A program made the translations under genes and the position numbers. A model generated the notes under the pieces. That model saw nothing but the letters and a program-made list of their open reading frames with translations. It was not told where the DNA came from and ran no database searches. Source: Apostichopus japonicus (taxonomy: Eukaryota > Echinodermata > Holothuroidea > Aspidochirotida > Stichopodidae). Taken from it: a stretch of 64,000 bases of DNA. The stretch covers positions 30,725,989 to 30,789,988 of the forward strand of contig NC_092572.1 of assembly GCF_037975245.1 (NCBI RefSeq), in the 5' to 3' direction. How positions within the stretch are numbered: position 1 is the first letter of the stretch; every line of letters starts with the position of its first letter. This document shows positions 29,111 to 40,400 of this stretch, one piece after another.

Positions 29111-29503
29111 AGAGCCACTGGCTATCCACTAGCTAATATCCAGTGTTCTGGCGACCTGCTAGCCCAAATCTGGTATTTCGCCAGCAACCCGCTAGGCAGA
29201 GATATTCACATGAATTGCTAACCAAATATCTGTGTTCCGGTAGAAAACTGTCCGTCAAATATCGGGTTTTGTCCCAGCACATTGTCAAGGGAATGCTAGC
29301 AAGAGTGCCAGCTTGTTTGGGGTGTACTACTAGAACAGAGCTATTGGTCTACCTGCAGATTTTACTGAATTACACATGCGGTTACATATGAAGAAATAAT
29401 GACTAACACAGTGAAATTAGTTGCTATCATTTTATTACGCCTATAAATTACAAAGCGAGAAAATGAGTTCCAGCGTTAAATATTGCAACAGCACTAAAGA
29501 AAT
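29111..29503. other. Unassigned DNA inside the 6-kb element
   Basis: Transition from the GC-rich array into AT-richer single-copy-looking DNA. It contains a few decayed CCAGTGTTCTGGCGACC-like pieces of the array up to about 29210. Beyond that I see no motif, reading frame or repeat that I can name. It lies downstream of the minus-strand gene remains and may hold their 3' untranslated region. Confidence 0.5.
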
Positions 29504-29635
29504 TCACTCGTCAACTATTTGTGGTGAAGTCCGAGATTTTCGCCCTCCCTCACAATCAGGTGCATCCTTCAGAAATCTAACCACCGCCGCCTGAATATCA
29601 GATGAAGTCGATTGAGCAGTTCCTCCGTACAGCTT
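29504..29635 (-). CDS. Terminal exon, DUF4806-like
   Basis: The acceptor TATTAACAG precedes 29635. The exon then reads 43 codons and a TGA stop at 29504-29506. The peptide contains DIQAAVVRFLKDAPD followed by CEGGRKSRTSP. In the DUF4806 family the domain ends with a helix of this type, then a basic GGRK/RK-rich tail, which matches well. The exon itself has no internal stop. Confidence 0.6.
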   Translation of the reverse strand, partial: KLYGGTAQSTSSDIQAAVVRFLKDAPDCEGGRKSRTSPQIVDE

Positions 29636-29721
29636 CTGTTAATACAAAACACATTACACAAAACATTACATAAAAGATTGCATTCTACACAAGCAGTAAA
29701 ATGAAGCCAATAATGGGTTAC

Positions 29722-29992
29722 CCGATACTCATAGCTAGGACAGTTACTACTGTTCATGTTCCACAACCATGCATCAGTTACTACTGTAACTGCTCGTAAC
29801 ACATGTGTTACAGGTGGCAAGTTTTTTGTAAATGCAAATTTAAAAAAAATAAATAAATAATTATAAAATTTAATATACTAAAAATTTTATTTTTAAATTA
29901 CTGCAAATTTTCACCTATCTGACTCTTAGTTCAACGTGTCACATCTTTTTGATAATTACTGTGCCAACTGTAACACTAGCTATGAGTATCGG
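29722..29992. mobile_element. Short hairpin-type element, copy 1 (271 bp)
   Basis: Bounded by inverted ends CCGATACTCATAGCTA (29722) and TAGCTATGAGTATCGG (to 29992). The left arm, with TACTGTTCATGTTCCACAAC, matches the arm of the element at 63021-63400. The middle is AT-rich. The right arm lacks most of the long inverted repeat present in the other copy, so this copy is internally deleted. No clear target duplication is visible. It is non-coding and has no transposase. Confidence 0.75.
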
Positions 29993-30465
29993 CTGGGGTC
30001 TCACATTATGATCACAATTGGTTAAACTACATTATTCACATTTTCACACATTTACCATTTTTTCAGTGATATACGAAATATTTCCTTTGCATTTGACAGT
30101 CACCTTCTTTCATTTTATACTGAACACATGCATTACTGTTGCAAATCCAGGTCCCATCAATTGGGAAAGAAAGTGACAATGGACTGGTCAATAAAATCAT
30201 ATGGTGAATTAACTTTAAAATCAATGCTGAATGCTGCTTTTCAACTGCATCTGAAACAACACATCTTACATCAAAATATATTTGTAGTAACTTATTTAAA
30301 TGACCAGAATTCAATGTATATTAAAGCAAGAATTCTCGTTGATGGGGTTTTGCATTGAAAAGCTGGCCGATCCATGAGTCAAATGCACAACCCCCTCCCC
30401 ACAACTCAAGGTTCTCTTCACTGCTGCTGAAAACAAAAATGACACATATAAACTCACTTTCATAC

Positions 30466-30606
30466 ATGCAGCTTCGCAAAGGCTGTTTTCCCAGTGGTAC
30501 ATGTCCAGTTCAGTGTGGTAGCAACTGCATTTGCCAATAAATCACCCATGATTCTTTTAACGCACTCCTTCAACGTGTTGCCACCAAGAATTGATAGTCT
30601 TCTCTT
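30466..30606 (-). CDS. Central exon, DUF4806-like core
   Basis: 47 codons in phase 0 between an acceptor TTTCAAG and a donor candidate CAT|GTATGA. A better donor, AAA|GTGAGT, sits 8 bp further (exon end 30458) but would include an in-frame TGA. The peptide has LSILGGNTLKECVKRIM, then LNWTCTTGKTAFAKL. This is the characteristic order of the DUF4806 core: L-x-LGG, a helix ending in a basic stretch, then an NWTG-like motif with GK-x-AF-x-L. The normally seen NWTG reads NWTC here. This exon is the strongest evidence for the family call. Confidence 0.65.
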
Positions 30607-31068
30607 CTTGAAACAACAAAAAGAAAGAAAAGTTAATCAGAAACCATTCAATAATTATTATACAAACAGAAATATTCAAGTAATTCTATTTCATCCAAAC
30701 TTTGGCATCTTTTGCTAATTTCTTATCAATATTTTAAGAGGAACTAGCAATGCAGTGCTGCAATGTTCCTTTCTGGGTCCAGTCAAAAACAAGATTGATT
30801 TAACAGCCCACTTTTGTAGAATGCACCGCAATGTAAAATCATTTCTGGCCAAACTCTTGTTACCTAAATGCTTTCATGTCTGTTACTACCTTAGAGTTTT
30901 AATTTTCTCCCAGGAAAAGGAAATTAGCCCCTCAGGAAATATTTTATTTTGTACAGACCACTGACACAATAAAACCTGACTTGGCTTCAAATTTATAATG
31001 ATAAACTAACATTACACTCTGGAAAACTGTTTTCTGATTACTTTCCTTACACTTTTAAACTGACTTAC

Positions 31069-31174
31069 CAAATATCTTTCCAAAGCCTTGTTTGTTTCAA
31101 TAGAGTCATCCAGGTTATTAAATTCCTCCAAAGATCCCACAGGAATAGTAACGCCATGGCTTCTAACTTAGTTC
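31069..31174 (-). CDS. Upstream exon, DUF4806-like
   Basis: The open segment ends at a strong donor (TTG|GTAAGT) and encodes GVTIPVGSLEEFNNLDD followed by SIETNKALERYL. That resembles the FPL-x-(T/S)-x-EE-x-LE...L-x-x-YL linker that precedes LGG in DUF4806 proteins. It joins the next exon in phase. The upper border is uncertain: an acceptor-like TTTCAG lies at 31175, but the reading frame has a TAA at 31068+100 (31168-31170), so the true exon may start a few bases further in. Confidence 0.55.
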
Positions 31175-32207
31175 CTGAAATCCTGATCTGGAAAAATTGA
31201 TAAATTGTGATTTAATCTGCTGACTCCATCTTCCTCAAAAAACAACAACAGCAGCATACTTTGGTGTTTCCATACTTCAAATTAAAGTTAACAGTAAATA
31301 AGTTCACAACAACATATTGTGCAGGAGAGGAATGGCTATCTGTCACTCCTTTATATACTTAGAATCCTTTCACTCTTAACTTCAACTGTGTCATCATGCA
31401 GCTCAAAGTTGTTATCATTATTGCATGTTTCTTGTAAAACAGTGTTGACATGCCCATCAACCTCATTTTGTATTTTCCTTGTTTAGTTCGCCAGGGATTT
31501 CACATGAGTCATTTTTTCCGTTAATCTACTGCAAAATAAGAACCAAAAACAATAATCTAGAGCTCTTCATTCTGTATCCATTACTAACAATGGGCATTAA
31601 CCCTTGGATTAATTTTTTTTTTTGGGGGGGGGAGAACTATTATATAAGGTCAAATTTACATCATCAAATACAGACAAATCATGTTATTCGTTACTCTGTC
31701 TGCAGAGCTTTTTAAACAGAATAACATACCCTCCTGCTTGCCGAAAGTTGTATCTACTTTCATTGCCATTTAATTCATCTGGGAATACAATAGAGGGGCA
31801 AATTGAACCTAAACTACCTCTACTAACTATGCTTTCAATGATTTATTGCCAAGGAATTTAAACAGTTCTCCCCGCAGCACTTTAAACTTTGAACCCTTTA
31901 AAGTAACTTTCCATAGAGTTAAATAGTGGCACGCAGTACAGACATAGCACAGAGGCAGTTCAGCTATTGGGCAAATATACTTTACTTTAACTGAGGATCA
32001 CTTCAATGTAGGCAGTTATTTTCTTGGAAATCATGTGCAGTATGATTCACCAGAAACTGAGCACATGGAATAGACCCAATGCAAATATTTCAAATTGACA
32101 GTAGCTAAGACAAAAAGCAACAAAAAGAGATAAGGCAGCCACAATTTTTTTAGAAGCCTAGAGGCTAGATATGAAATATTTTTCATTATCGTGTTGGTTG
32201 GTATCAC

Positions 32208-32504
32208 CAAGAGCGTAGGAACCGGGGGGGATGGGGGCGCCAGCCCCCCAGTGAAAAATGTGGAGGGGCGGAAGTATCATTACGCCCTCCCCCCCCCTGG
32301 CTTCGCAAGTCAGAAAACCCCTTTTTCATTCCCAAATGAGAAAAAAATCTCACTTGGAGCACCAAATTGCATCTAAGGCCAGGTGACAATACAAAATTAA
32401 GTTTACAAAATTGAGTGGGTGTTGAAGTGTACCATATTGCACCCTCCCCCAGGCCGGCCATCAGTCTTCAGCCCCCCACTCAAAAGTACCTTCCTACGCT
32501 ACTG
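32208..32504. mobile_element. 297-bp hAT-type non-autonomous element
   Basis: Flanked by the 8-bp direct repeat GGTATCAC at 32200-32207 and 32505-32512. Inverted ends are CAAGAGCGTAGGAA on the left and, reversed, CAGTAGCGTAGGAA on the right. Directly inside are G-rich and C-rich stretches typical of hAT miniature elements (GGGGGGATGGGGGCG, and CCCCCCACTC on the other side). An 8-bp duplication with CA...TG ends is the hAT signature. Short open frames inside are compositional. Confidence 0.85.
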
Positions 32505-32833
32505 GGTATCACTATACTCCACAGGAGTACTCATAAACTATGATGACGATGACCTATTGTTCTCCAAAATGCTTAATTTGTCACAAAAACTTTGAAGCCT
32601 AAGCACTAAACATGAAATCCAAAAAGATTTAACCACCAACCCATTCCTGATATTTAAAAACAACCATACTTATATTATTATTAATAAGGTTTTAACATTG
32701 AGTCTTTACCTTCTTAACTAGCCTAGGCCTAGGCCTAGCTATAAACAAATAAAACAGCACATTATTTCTTAAAAGTTATGGATGACCATGATTTTTCAAT
32801 ACTGTAACATACCAAATGATTTAAAACTAGGCC

Positions 32834-32900
32834 TAGGCCCCTAGTACTAGTGTACTACCACTACTAGTAGTAACTAGTAGTAGTACTGTACTACTAGTAA
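32834..32900. repeat. CTAGTA/CTACTAG simple repeat
   Basis: Irregular run of CTAGTA, ACTAGTAGTAG and TACTAC units, self-complementary at many offsets. The preceding 32722-32745 has a tandem of TAGGCC. These are low-complexity sequences with no further signal. Confidence 0.75.
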
Positions 32901-33466
32901 AGTAATATATATTTCAGAATATGATATTTAAAATTAGGAGGAAGCCTTCCATAGTCATCTAGTAATATTAACAGTATTAACCTTCTGCAGATAACAGTTT
33001 TCTTCTAATACAGTCAGCAAACAAATGTTTCGGCATAACATTGCATAACCTAGCTATTATACAAACAACGGTCATTAGTTTACCTTTGTGTGATCGTTAT
33101 TGCTCAGCCTAACACAATTAACACCTACAAATGTAGGCTAGGTGTAATTCATACACCGCGAAAGGCTTCTCATTAAGCGATACATTCTAGCCTAACGCTA
33201 GATTACGTCTAAGTTTATTTAAAAAATAGTCACTTCAAATACTTGCGAAATCAAATGTACAACTGTCAACCCTTAGTAAGAAAAAACAGGTACATACCTC
33301 TTAAGCAAATTTGTATCTGCAGACTGCAAGTACTTTCAAAACAATTGATCAGGATATCCAACATCGAAAGAGTTGTAACGGATTACGAAAGCGACCGCTT
33401 TTCAAACTAGCTGCTATATCTGAGGACACTGAGCATTGCGGTTTAGCGATTGGATGCCAGTTATAC

Positions 33467-33965
33467 TAGGCTCGTTCGATCAGTGAAAAATGTTTTCTGA
33501 ACTGTTTTCTCTCAACTACGCTAAATTGTTGATTAATAAATACTTCTTGGGATAGTTGAAATTAATTAAAGTATTTGAATATCGCTTATAACGTTATTGC
33601 TAATATTTATTTCAGAATTTGAATTTGTTGAAAATATTATTTTGTAAGTGTTCCTGTGGTTAAGGGTATTACCCGCCCATTTTGCCCAAATGCTTGCCAA
33701 GATTTCTTCATGTGGTATCCGTCAGACTCGTTCGATCAGTATTTTTTTCCCCTTCAAATATTATGTAGTGTATGATAATATATATAACATTGGATGGTAA
33801 GCAACATTTAACTACTTTGAGTTAGCTCAATCTTTAATTACCTTATAGTTATTGGCGAATATAGGTTTTAGGAAAATATTATTCTGTTAATTGTGCCAGT
33901 TTGGTAAGGTAACTTCCCGCCAATTCTGCACAAAAGCTATCCAATATTTCCTCCGGCGGTACTGC
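33467..33965. repeat. Degenerate ~260-bp tandem duplication
   Basis: CTCGTTCGATCAGT occurs at about 33471 and 33728. The following sequence is alignable: both copies carry GAAAATATTATT, then a stretch reading CCCGCCCATTTTGCCC in one copy and CCCGCCAATTCTGCAC in the other, and both end in AATATTTCC/AGATTTC-like sequence. Divergence is high, so this is an old duplication. It lies between the putative 5' part of the minus-strand gene and the right subterminal array. Confidence 0.6.
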
Positions 33966-34650
33966 TGTCGGCATTCCGCTGGACTTACAAGCCAGCTGTA
34001 ATATCTATCGGTCCGTTAGCGGACCACCAGCCGTTGCCTAATAACGTATAAGCACATGCAGCCGCACCTAAACCTGGCCTATAATACTACACAAAATCCA
34101 AGTATTCTTAATTTTTCTCTCCACAGGAACAAATATATACAAAAAGCACGGGTAAAATAGTTTAATAGAAACTCATCTTTAACTAAACTTTCACATAGAG
34201 ACTTAAGATTTTGGACAGACCCGATGGTCAATGTGTATGTGAACTTGTGTAAATTGCTGAGTGACTTTCATAACATAATATTTGTGGGAAATTTTCTACG
34301 GCGTTACGCTGTCGGTCTGCTGTCGGAATTCTGCTAGGTTTTTCCAAGCAACAATGTCTATCGGTCCGTTGGCGGACCTCCAGCGTGAAACCACCGGCTT
34401 GTTTACGACGTTGATACGCTGTTGGTCCGCTGTCGGCAATACGCTGGGTTTTTTCTAAGCAGCAATGTCTATCGGTCCGTTGGCGGACCTCCAGCGTGTA
34501 ACCGCCGGCTTTTTAACGACGTCGATACGCTGTTGGTCCGCTGTCGGCAATACGCTGGGTTTTTCCAAGCAGCAATGTCTATCGGTCCGTTGGCGGACCT
34601 CCAGCGTTTTACCGCCAGCGTTTTTACGCCAGCGGACCGCCAGTGTGATG
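33960..34650. repeat. Right subterminal array of the 6-kb element (110-bp period)
   Basis: TATCGGTCCGTTGGCGGACC recurs at 34359, 34470 and 34580 (period 110-111), with a diverged copy at about 34007. Each unit also carries ACGCTG(T/G)TGGTCCGCTGTCGG and GGGTTTTTCCAAGCAGCAAT. It shares the GCGGTCC/GCCAGCG vocabulary with the left array in inverse orientation, but its unit length differs. Together the two arrays make the element's ends long, imperfect inverted GC-rich regions. Confidence 0.85.
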
Positions 34651-34659
34651 CGTACTGGG

Positions 34660-37489
34660 TGAGATATCGTGTTTACGAGATTTTTCAAATTTGACCCCAG
34701 GTGACCCCAAATGACCTTTGACCTGCATCGAAAAAGGGTAAGCGGTTCTCCGGCAGACTAATTCCGAAGTTGGTCCGACATTACCCACCTGAGATATCGT
34801 GTTTACGAGATTTTTAAAATTTGACCACCGGTGACCCCCGGTGACCCCAAATGACCTTTGACCTGCATGGAAAAAAAGGTAAGCGGTTCTCCGGCAGACC
34901 AATTCCGAAGTTGATCCGACATTACCCACCTGAGATATCGTGTTTACGATATTTTCAAAATTTGACGCCCGGTGACCCCGGTGACCCCAAATGACCTTTG
35001 ACCTGCATCGAAAAAAAGGGTAAGCGGTACTCCGGCAGACCAAATATGAAGTTGGTTCGACATTACCCACCTGAGATATCGTGTTTACGAGATTTTTTAA
35101 AATTTGACCCCCGGTGACCCCCGGTGACCCCAAATGACCTTTGACCTGCATCGAAAAAAGGGTAAGCGATACTCCGGAAGACCAAATATGAAGTTGGTCC
35201 GACATTACCCACCTGAGATATCGTGTATGCGAGATTTTTCAAATTTGACCCCAGGTGACCCCAAATGACCTTTGACCTGCATCGAAAAAGGGTAAGCGGT
35301 TCTCCGGCAGACTAATTCCGAAGTTGGTCCGACATTACCCACCTGAGATATCGTGTTTACGAGATTTTTTAAAATTTGACCCCCGGTGACCCCAAATGAC
35401 CTTTGACCTGCATCGAAAAAAGGGTAAGCGATACTCCGGAAGACCAAATATGAAGTTGGTCCGACATTACCCACCTGAGATATCGTGTATGCGAGATTTT
35501 TAAAATTTGACCCCCGGTGACCCCAAATGACCTTTGACCTGCATCGAAAAAAAGGGTAAGCGGTACTCCGGAAGACCAAATATGAAGTTGGTTCGATATT
35601 ACCCACCTGAGATATCGTGTTTGCGAGATTTTTCAAAATTTGACCCCCGGTGACCCCAAATGACCTTTGACCTGCATCGAAAAAAAAGGGTAAGCGATAC
35701 TCCGTAAGACCAAATATGAAGTTGGTCCGACATTACCCACCTGAGATATCGTGTTTACGAGATTTTTTAAAATTTGACCCCCGGTGACCCCAAATGACCT
35801 TTGACCTGCATCTAAAAAAAGGGTAAGCGATACTCCGTAAGACCAAATATGAAGTTGGTCCGACATTACCCACCTGAGATATCGTGTTTACGAGATTTTT
35901 CAAATTTGACCCCCGGTGACCCCAAATGACCTTTGACCTGCATCTAAAAAAAAGGGTAAGCGGTTCTCCGGCAGACTAATTCCGAAGTTGGTCCGACATT
36001 ACCCACCTGAGATATCGTGTTTACGAGATTTTTGAAAATTTGACCCCCGGTGACCCCAAATGACCTTTGACCTGCATCGAAAAAGGGTAAGCGGTTCTCC
36101 GGCAGACTAATTCCGAAGTTGGTCCGACATTACCCACCTGAGATATCGTGTTTACGAGATTTTTTAAAATTTGACCCCCGGTGACCCCAAATGACCTTTG
36201 ACCTGCATCGAAAAAAGGGTAAGCGATACTCCGGAAGACCAAATATGAAGTTGGTCCGACATTACCCACCTGAGATATCGTGTATGCGAGATTTTTAAAA
36301 TTTGACCCCCGGTGACCCCAAATGACCTTTGACCTGCATCGAAAAAGGGTAAGCGGTTCTCCGGCAGACTAATTCCGAAGTTGGTCGGACATTACCCACC
36401 TGAGATATCGTGTTTACGAGATTTTTCAAAATTTGACCCCCGGTGACCCCAAATGACCTTTGACCTGCATCGAAAAAAAAGGGTAAGCGATACTCCGTAA
36501 GACCAAATATGAAGTTGGTCCGACATTACCCACCTGAGATATCGTGTTTACGAGATTTTTTAAAATTTGACCCCCGGTGACCCCAAATGACCTTTGACCT
36601 GCATCTAAAAAAAGGGTAAGCGATACTCCGTAAGACCAAATATGAAGTTGGTCGGACATTACCCACCTGAGATATCGTGTTTACGAGATTTTTCAAATTT
36701 GACCCCCGGTGACCCCAAATGACCTTTGACCTGCATCTAAAAAAAAGGGTAAGCGGTTCTCCGGCAGACTAATTCCGAAGTTGGTCCGACATTACCCACC
36801 TGAGATATCGTGTTTACGAGATTTTTGAAAATTTGACCCCCGGTGACCCCAAATGACCTTTGACCTGCATCGAAAAAAGGGTAAGCGGTTCTCCGGCAGA
36901 CCAATTCCGAAGTTGGTCCGACATTACCCACCTGAGATATCCTGTTTACGAGATTCTTGAAAATTTGACCCCCGGTGACCCCAAATGACCTTTGACCTGC
37001 ATCGAAAAAAAGGGTAAGCGATACTCCGGCAGACCAAATATGAAGTTGGTCCGACATCACCCACCTGAGATATCCTGTTTACGAGATTCTTCAAAATTTG
37101 ACCCCCGGTGACCCCAAATGACCTTTGACCTGCATCGAAAAAGGGTAAGCGGTTCTCCGGCAGACTAATTCCGAAGTTGGTTCGACATTACCCACCTGAG
37201 ATATCGTGTTTGCGAGATTTTTCAAAATTTGACCCCGGTGACCCCAAATGACCTTTGACCTGCATCGAAAAATGGGTAAGCGGTACTCCGGCAGACCAAT
37301 TCCGAAGTTGGTCCGACATTACCCAACTGAGATATCGTGTTTACGAGATTCTTCAAAATTTTACCCCCGGTGACCCCAAATGACCTTTGACCTGCATCGA
37401 AAAAAAGGGTAAGCGATACTCCGGCAGACCAATTCCGAAGTTGGTTCGACATTACCCACCTGAGATATCGTGTTTACGATATTTTCAAA
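34660..37489. repeat. Satellite A, right of the 6-kb insertion
   Basis: Same 133-bp unit in the same orientation as the main array, resuming in mid-unit at TGAGATATCG. The order of variants immediately right of the insertion matches the order right of 4646 and 14201, confirming that the two parts were once continuous. It contains a further local duplication: 35633-35880 matches 36426-36670 at an offset of 793. Confidence 0.95.
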
Positions 37490-40400
37490 ATTTGAGCCCC
37501 GGTGACCCCGGTGACCCAAATGACCTTTGACCTGCATCGAAAACAAAGGGTAAGCGGTACTTCGGCAAACCAATATTAAGTTTGTCCGACATTACCCAAT
37601 TGAGATATCGTGTTTACGAGATTTTCAAAATTTGACCCCGGTGACCCCAAATGACCTTTAGCCTGCATCGAAAAACGGGTAAGCGGTACTTTGGCAGACC
37701 AAAGTTGAAGTTGGTCCGACATTACCCACTTTAGATATCGTGTTTACAAGATTTTTACAATTTGACCGCAAATGACCGCATATGACCTTTGACCTGCATC
37801 GAAAACAAAGGGTAAGTGGTACTTCGGCAAACTAATATTAAGTTGGTCCGACATTACCCACTTGAGATATCGTGTTTACAAGATATTACCAATTAGACTC
37901 CTGGTGACCCCAAAAGACCTTTGACCTGCATCGAAAACAAAGGGTTAGTGGTACTTCGGCAACCAATATTAAGTTGGTCCGACATTACCCACATGATATA
38001 TCGTATTTACAAGATTTTTACAATTTGACCCCTGGTGACCCAAAATGACCCAAATGACCTTTGACCTGCATCGAAAAAAAAGGGTAAGTGGTACTTCGGC
38101 AACCAATATTAAGTTGGTCCGACATTACCCACTTGAGATATGGTGTTGTGAAGATTTTTAAAATTTGACCCCCGGTGACCCCAAATGACCTTTGACCTGC
38201 ATCGAAAACAAAGGGTAAGCGGTACTCCGGCAAACCAAATATGAAGTTTGTCCGACATCACCCACCTGAGATATCGTGTGTACGAGATTTTCAAAATTTG
38301 ACCCCCGGTGACCCAAAATGACCTTTGACCTGCATCGAAAACAAAGGGTAAGCGGTATTCCGGCAAACCAAATATAAAGTTGGTCCGACATTTCCCACCG
38401 GAGATATTGTGTGTAGGAGATTTTTACAATTTGACCCCCGGTGACCCCAAATGACCTTTAACATGCATTGAAAACAAAGGGTAAGCGGTACTCCGGCAAA
38501 CCAAATATGAAGTTGGTCCGATATCACCCACCTGAGATATCGTGTTTACGAGATTTTCACAATTTGACCCCCGGTGACCCCAAATGACATTTGACCTGCA
38601 TCGAAGAAAAGGGTAAGCGGTACTCAAATATGAAGATGGTCACACATCACCCACCTGAGATATCGTGTGTACGAGATTTTTACAATTTGACCCCGGTGAC
38701 CCCAAATGACCCCAAATGACCTTTGACCTGCATCGAAACAATGTGTAAGCGGTACGCCGGCCTACCAAATATGAAGATGGTCCGACAATACCCACTTGAA
38801 ATATCGTGTTTACAGGATTTTTGAAATTTGACCGCTGGTGACCCCAAATGACCTTTGACCTGCATCGAAAAAAAGGGTAAGCTGTACTCCGGCAGACCAA
38901 AGTTGACGTTGGTCCGACATCACCCACCTGAGATATCGTGTGTACGAGATTTTTACAATTTGACCCCCGGTGACCCCAAATGACCCCAAATGACCTTAGA
39001 CCTGCATCGAAAACAAAGGGGAAGCGGTACTCCGGCAAACCAAATATGAAGTTGGTCCGATATCACCCACCTGAGATATCGTGTGTATGAAATTTTTACA
39101 ATTTGACCCCCGGTGACCCCAAATGACTTTGACCTGCATCGAAAACAAAGGGTAAGCGGTACTACGGCAAACCAATATTAAGTTTGTCCGACATTACCCA
39201 ATTGAGATATCGTGTTAACGAGATTTTCAAAATTTGACCCCCGGTGACCCCAAATGACCTTTGACCTGCATCGAAAACAAAGGGTAAGCGGTACTTTGGC
39301 AAACTAATATTAAGTTTGTCCGACATTACCCAATTGAGATATCGTGTTTACGAGATTTTCAAAATTTGACCCCGGTGACCCCAAATGACCTTTGGCCTGC
39401 ATCGAAAAACGGGTAAGCGGTACTCCGGCAGACCAAAGTTGAAGTTGGTCCGACATTACCCACTTTAGATATCGTGTTTACAAGATTTTTACAATTTGAC
39501 CGCAAATGACCGCATATGACCTTTGACCTGCATCGAAAACAAAGGGTAAGTGGTACTTCGGCAAACTAATATTAAGTTGGTCCGACATTACCCACTTGAG
39601 ATATCGTGTTTACAAGATATTACCAATTAGACTCCTGGTGACCCCAAAAGACCTTTGACCTGCATCGAAAACAAAGGGTTAGTGGTACTTCGGCAACCAA
39701 TATTAAGTTGGTCCGACATTACCCACATGATATATCGTATTTACAAGATTTTTACAATTTGACCCCTGGTGACCCAAAATGACCCCAAATGACCTTTGAC
39801 CTGCATCGAAAACAAAGGGTAAGTGGTACTTCGGCAACCAATATTAAGTTGGTCCGACATTACCCACTTGAGATATGGTGTTGTGAAGATTTTTAAAATT
39901 TGACCGCTGGTGACCGAAAATGACCTTTGACCTGCATCGAAAACAAAGGGTTAGTGGTACCTCGGCAACCAATATTAAGTTGGTCAAACATTACCCACTT
40001 GAGATATCGTGTGTACAAGACTTTTAATATTTGACCCCTGGTGGCCCACATGACCTTTGACCTGCATCGAAATCAAAGGGGTAGTGGTACTTCGGCAACC
40101 AATACTAAGTTGGTCCGACATTACCCACTTGATATATCGTGTTTACAAGATTTTTACAATTTGACCACTCGTGACCCCAAATGACCTTTGACCTGCATCG
40201 AAAACAATTGGTAAGTGGTACTTCGGCAACCAATATTTAGTTGGTCCGACATTACCCACTTGAGATATCGTGTTTACAAGATTTTTAAAATTTGACCGCT
40301 GGTGACCCCAAATGACCTTTGACCTGCATCGAAAACAAAGGGATAGTGGTACTTCGGAAAACCCGATATGAAGTTAAAGGGTAAGTGGTACTTCGGCAAA

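Larger units (their letters stand above)
29504..31174 (-). pseudogene. Remains of a spliced DUF4806-like gene (minus strand)
   Basis: Three segments on the minus strand have splice-like borders and together read like the C-terminal half of DUF4806-domain proteins, which are multicopy and uncharacterised in fish and marine invertebrates. In transcript order they are 31174-31069, 30606-30466 and 29635-29504. The first two join in the same phase (donor GTAAGT at 31068-31067, acceptor before 30606), giving ...ERYL then KRRLSILGG.... A further piece near 30250 (DAVEKQHS after an acceptor TTGTTTCAG) may be another exon, but its phase does not fit. A possible 5' exon donor GAG|GTATGTA lies at about 33297. 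Loss of phase and a TGA near 30463 suggest the gene is broken. Family assignment is from memory of the pattern, not a search. Confidence 0.6.
29993..32199. other. AT-rich interior of the 6-kb element, outside the exons
   Basis: Probable introns and flanks of the minus-strand gene remains. There are T, A and G runs (for example T then G at about 31611-31632). I see no further exon I can defend between 31175 and 32199, no repeat longer than a simple run, and no RNA gene. Confidence 0.5.
28589..34659. mobile_element. 6071-bp insertion in satellite A with CCCAG inverted ends and TG target duplication
   Basis: The satellite unit breaks after CCCACCTG (28581-28588) and resumes at TGAGATATCG (34660), giving a 2-bp TG duplication. 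The ends are imperfect inverted repeats: the left reads CCCAGATAACATCATGCT and the right, reversed, reads CCCAGTACGCATCACACT, both followed by GCGGTCC. Unoccupied versions of the same unit context are at 4644-4645, 14199-14200 and 27773-27774. Inside are GC-rich subterminal tandem repeats, a degraded spliced gene on the minus strand and two smaller elements. I recognise no transposase. The length, inverted ends and duplication indicate a cut-and-paste DNA transposon of unresolved superfamily. Confidence 0.85.

Noticed and set aside
28602-29132. 176-codon proline/arginine-rich open frame, with others on the opposite strand
   Set aside because: GC-rich 11-bp subterminal array open in several frames on both strands; compositional.
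30214-30250. Exon-like DAVEKQHS segment after a splice acceptor
   Set aside because: Kept only as a remark: its phase fits neither neighbouring exon and the donor is weak.
32191-32461. Short open frames on both strands with glycine/proline runs
   Set aside because: They lie in the G/C-run ends of a miniature hAT-type element.
34624-35205. 193-codon frame starting in the transposon end
   Set aside because: It only runs from the satellite across the insertion border and has no independent support.
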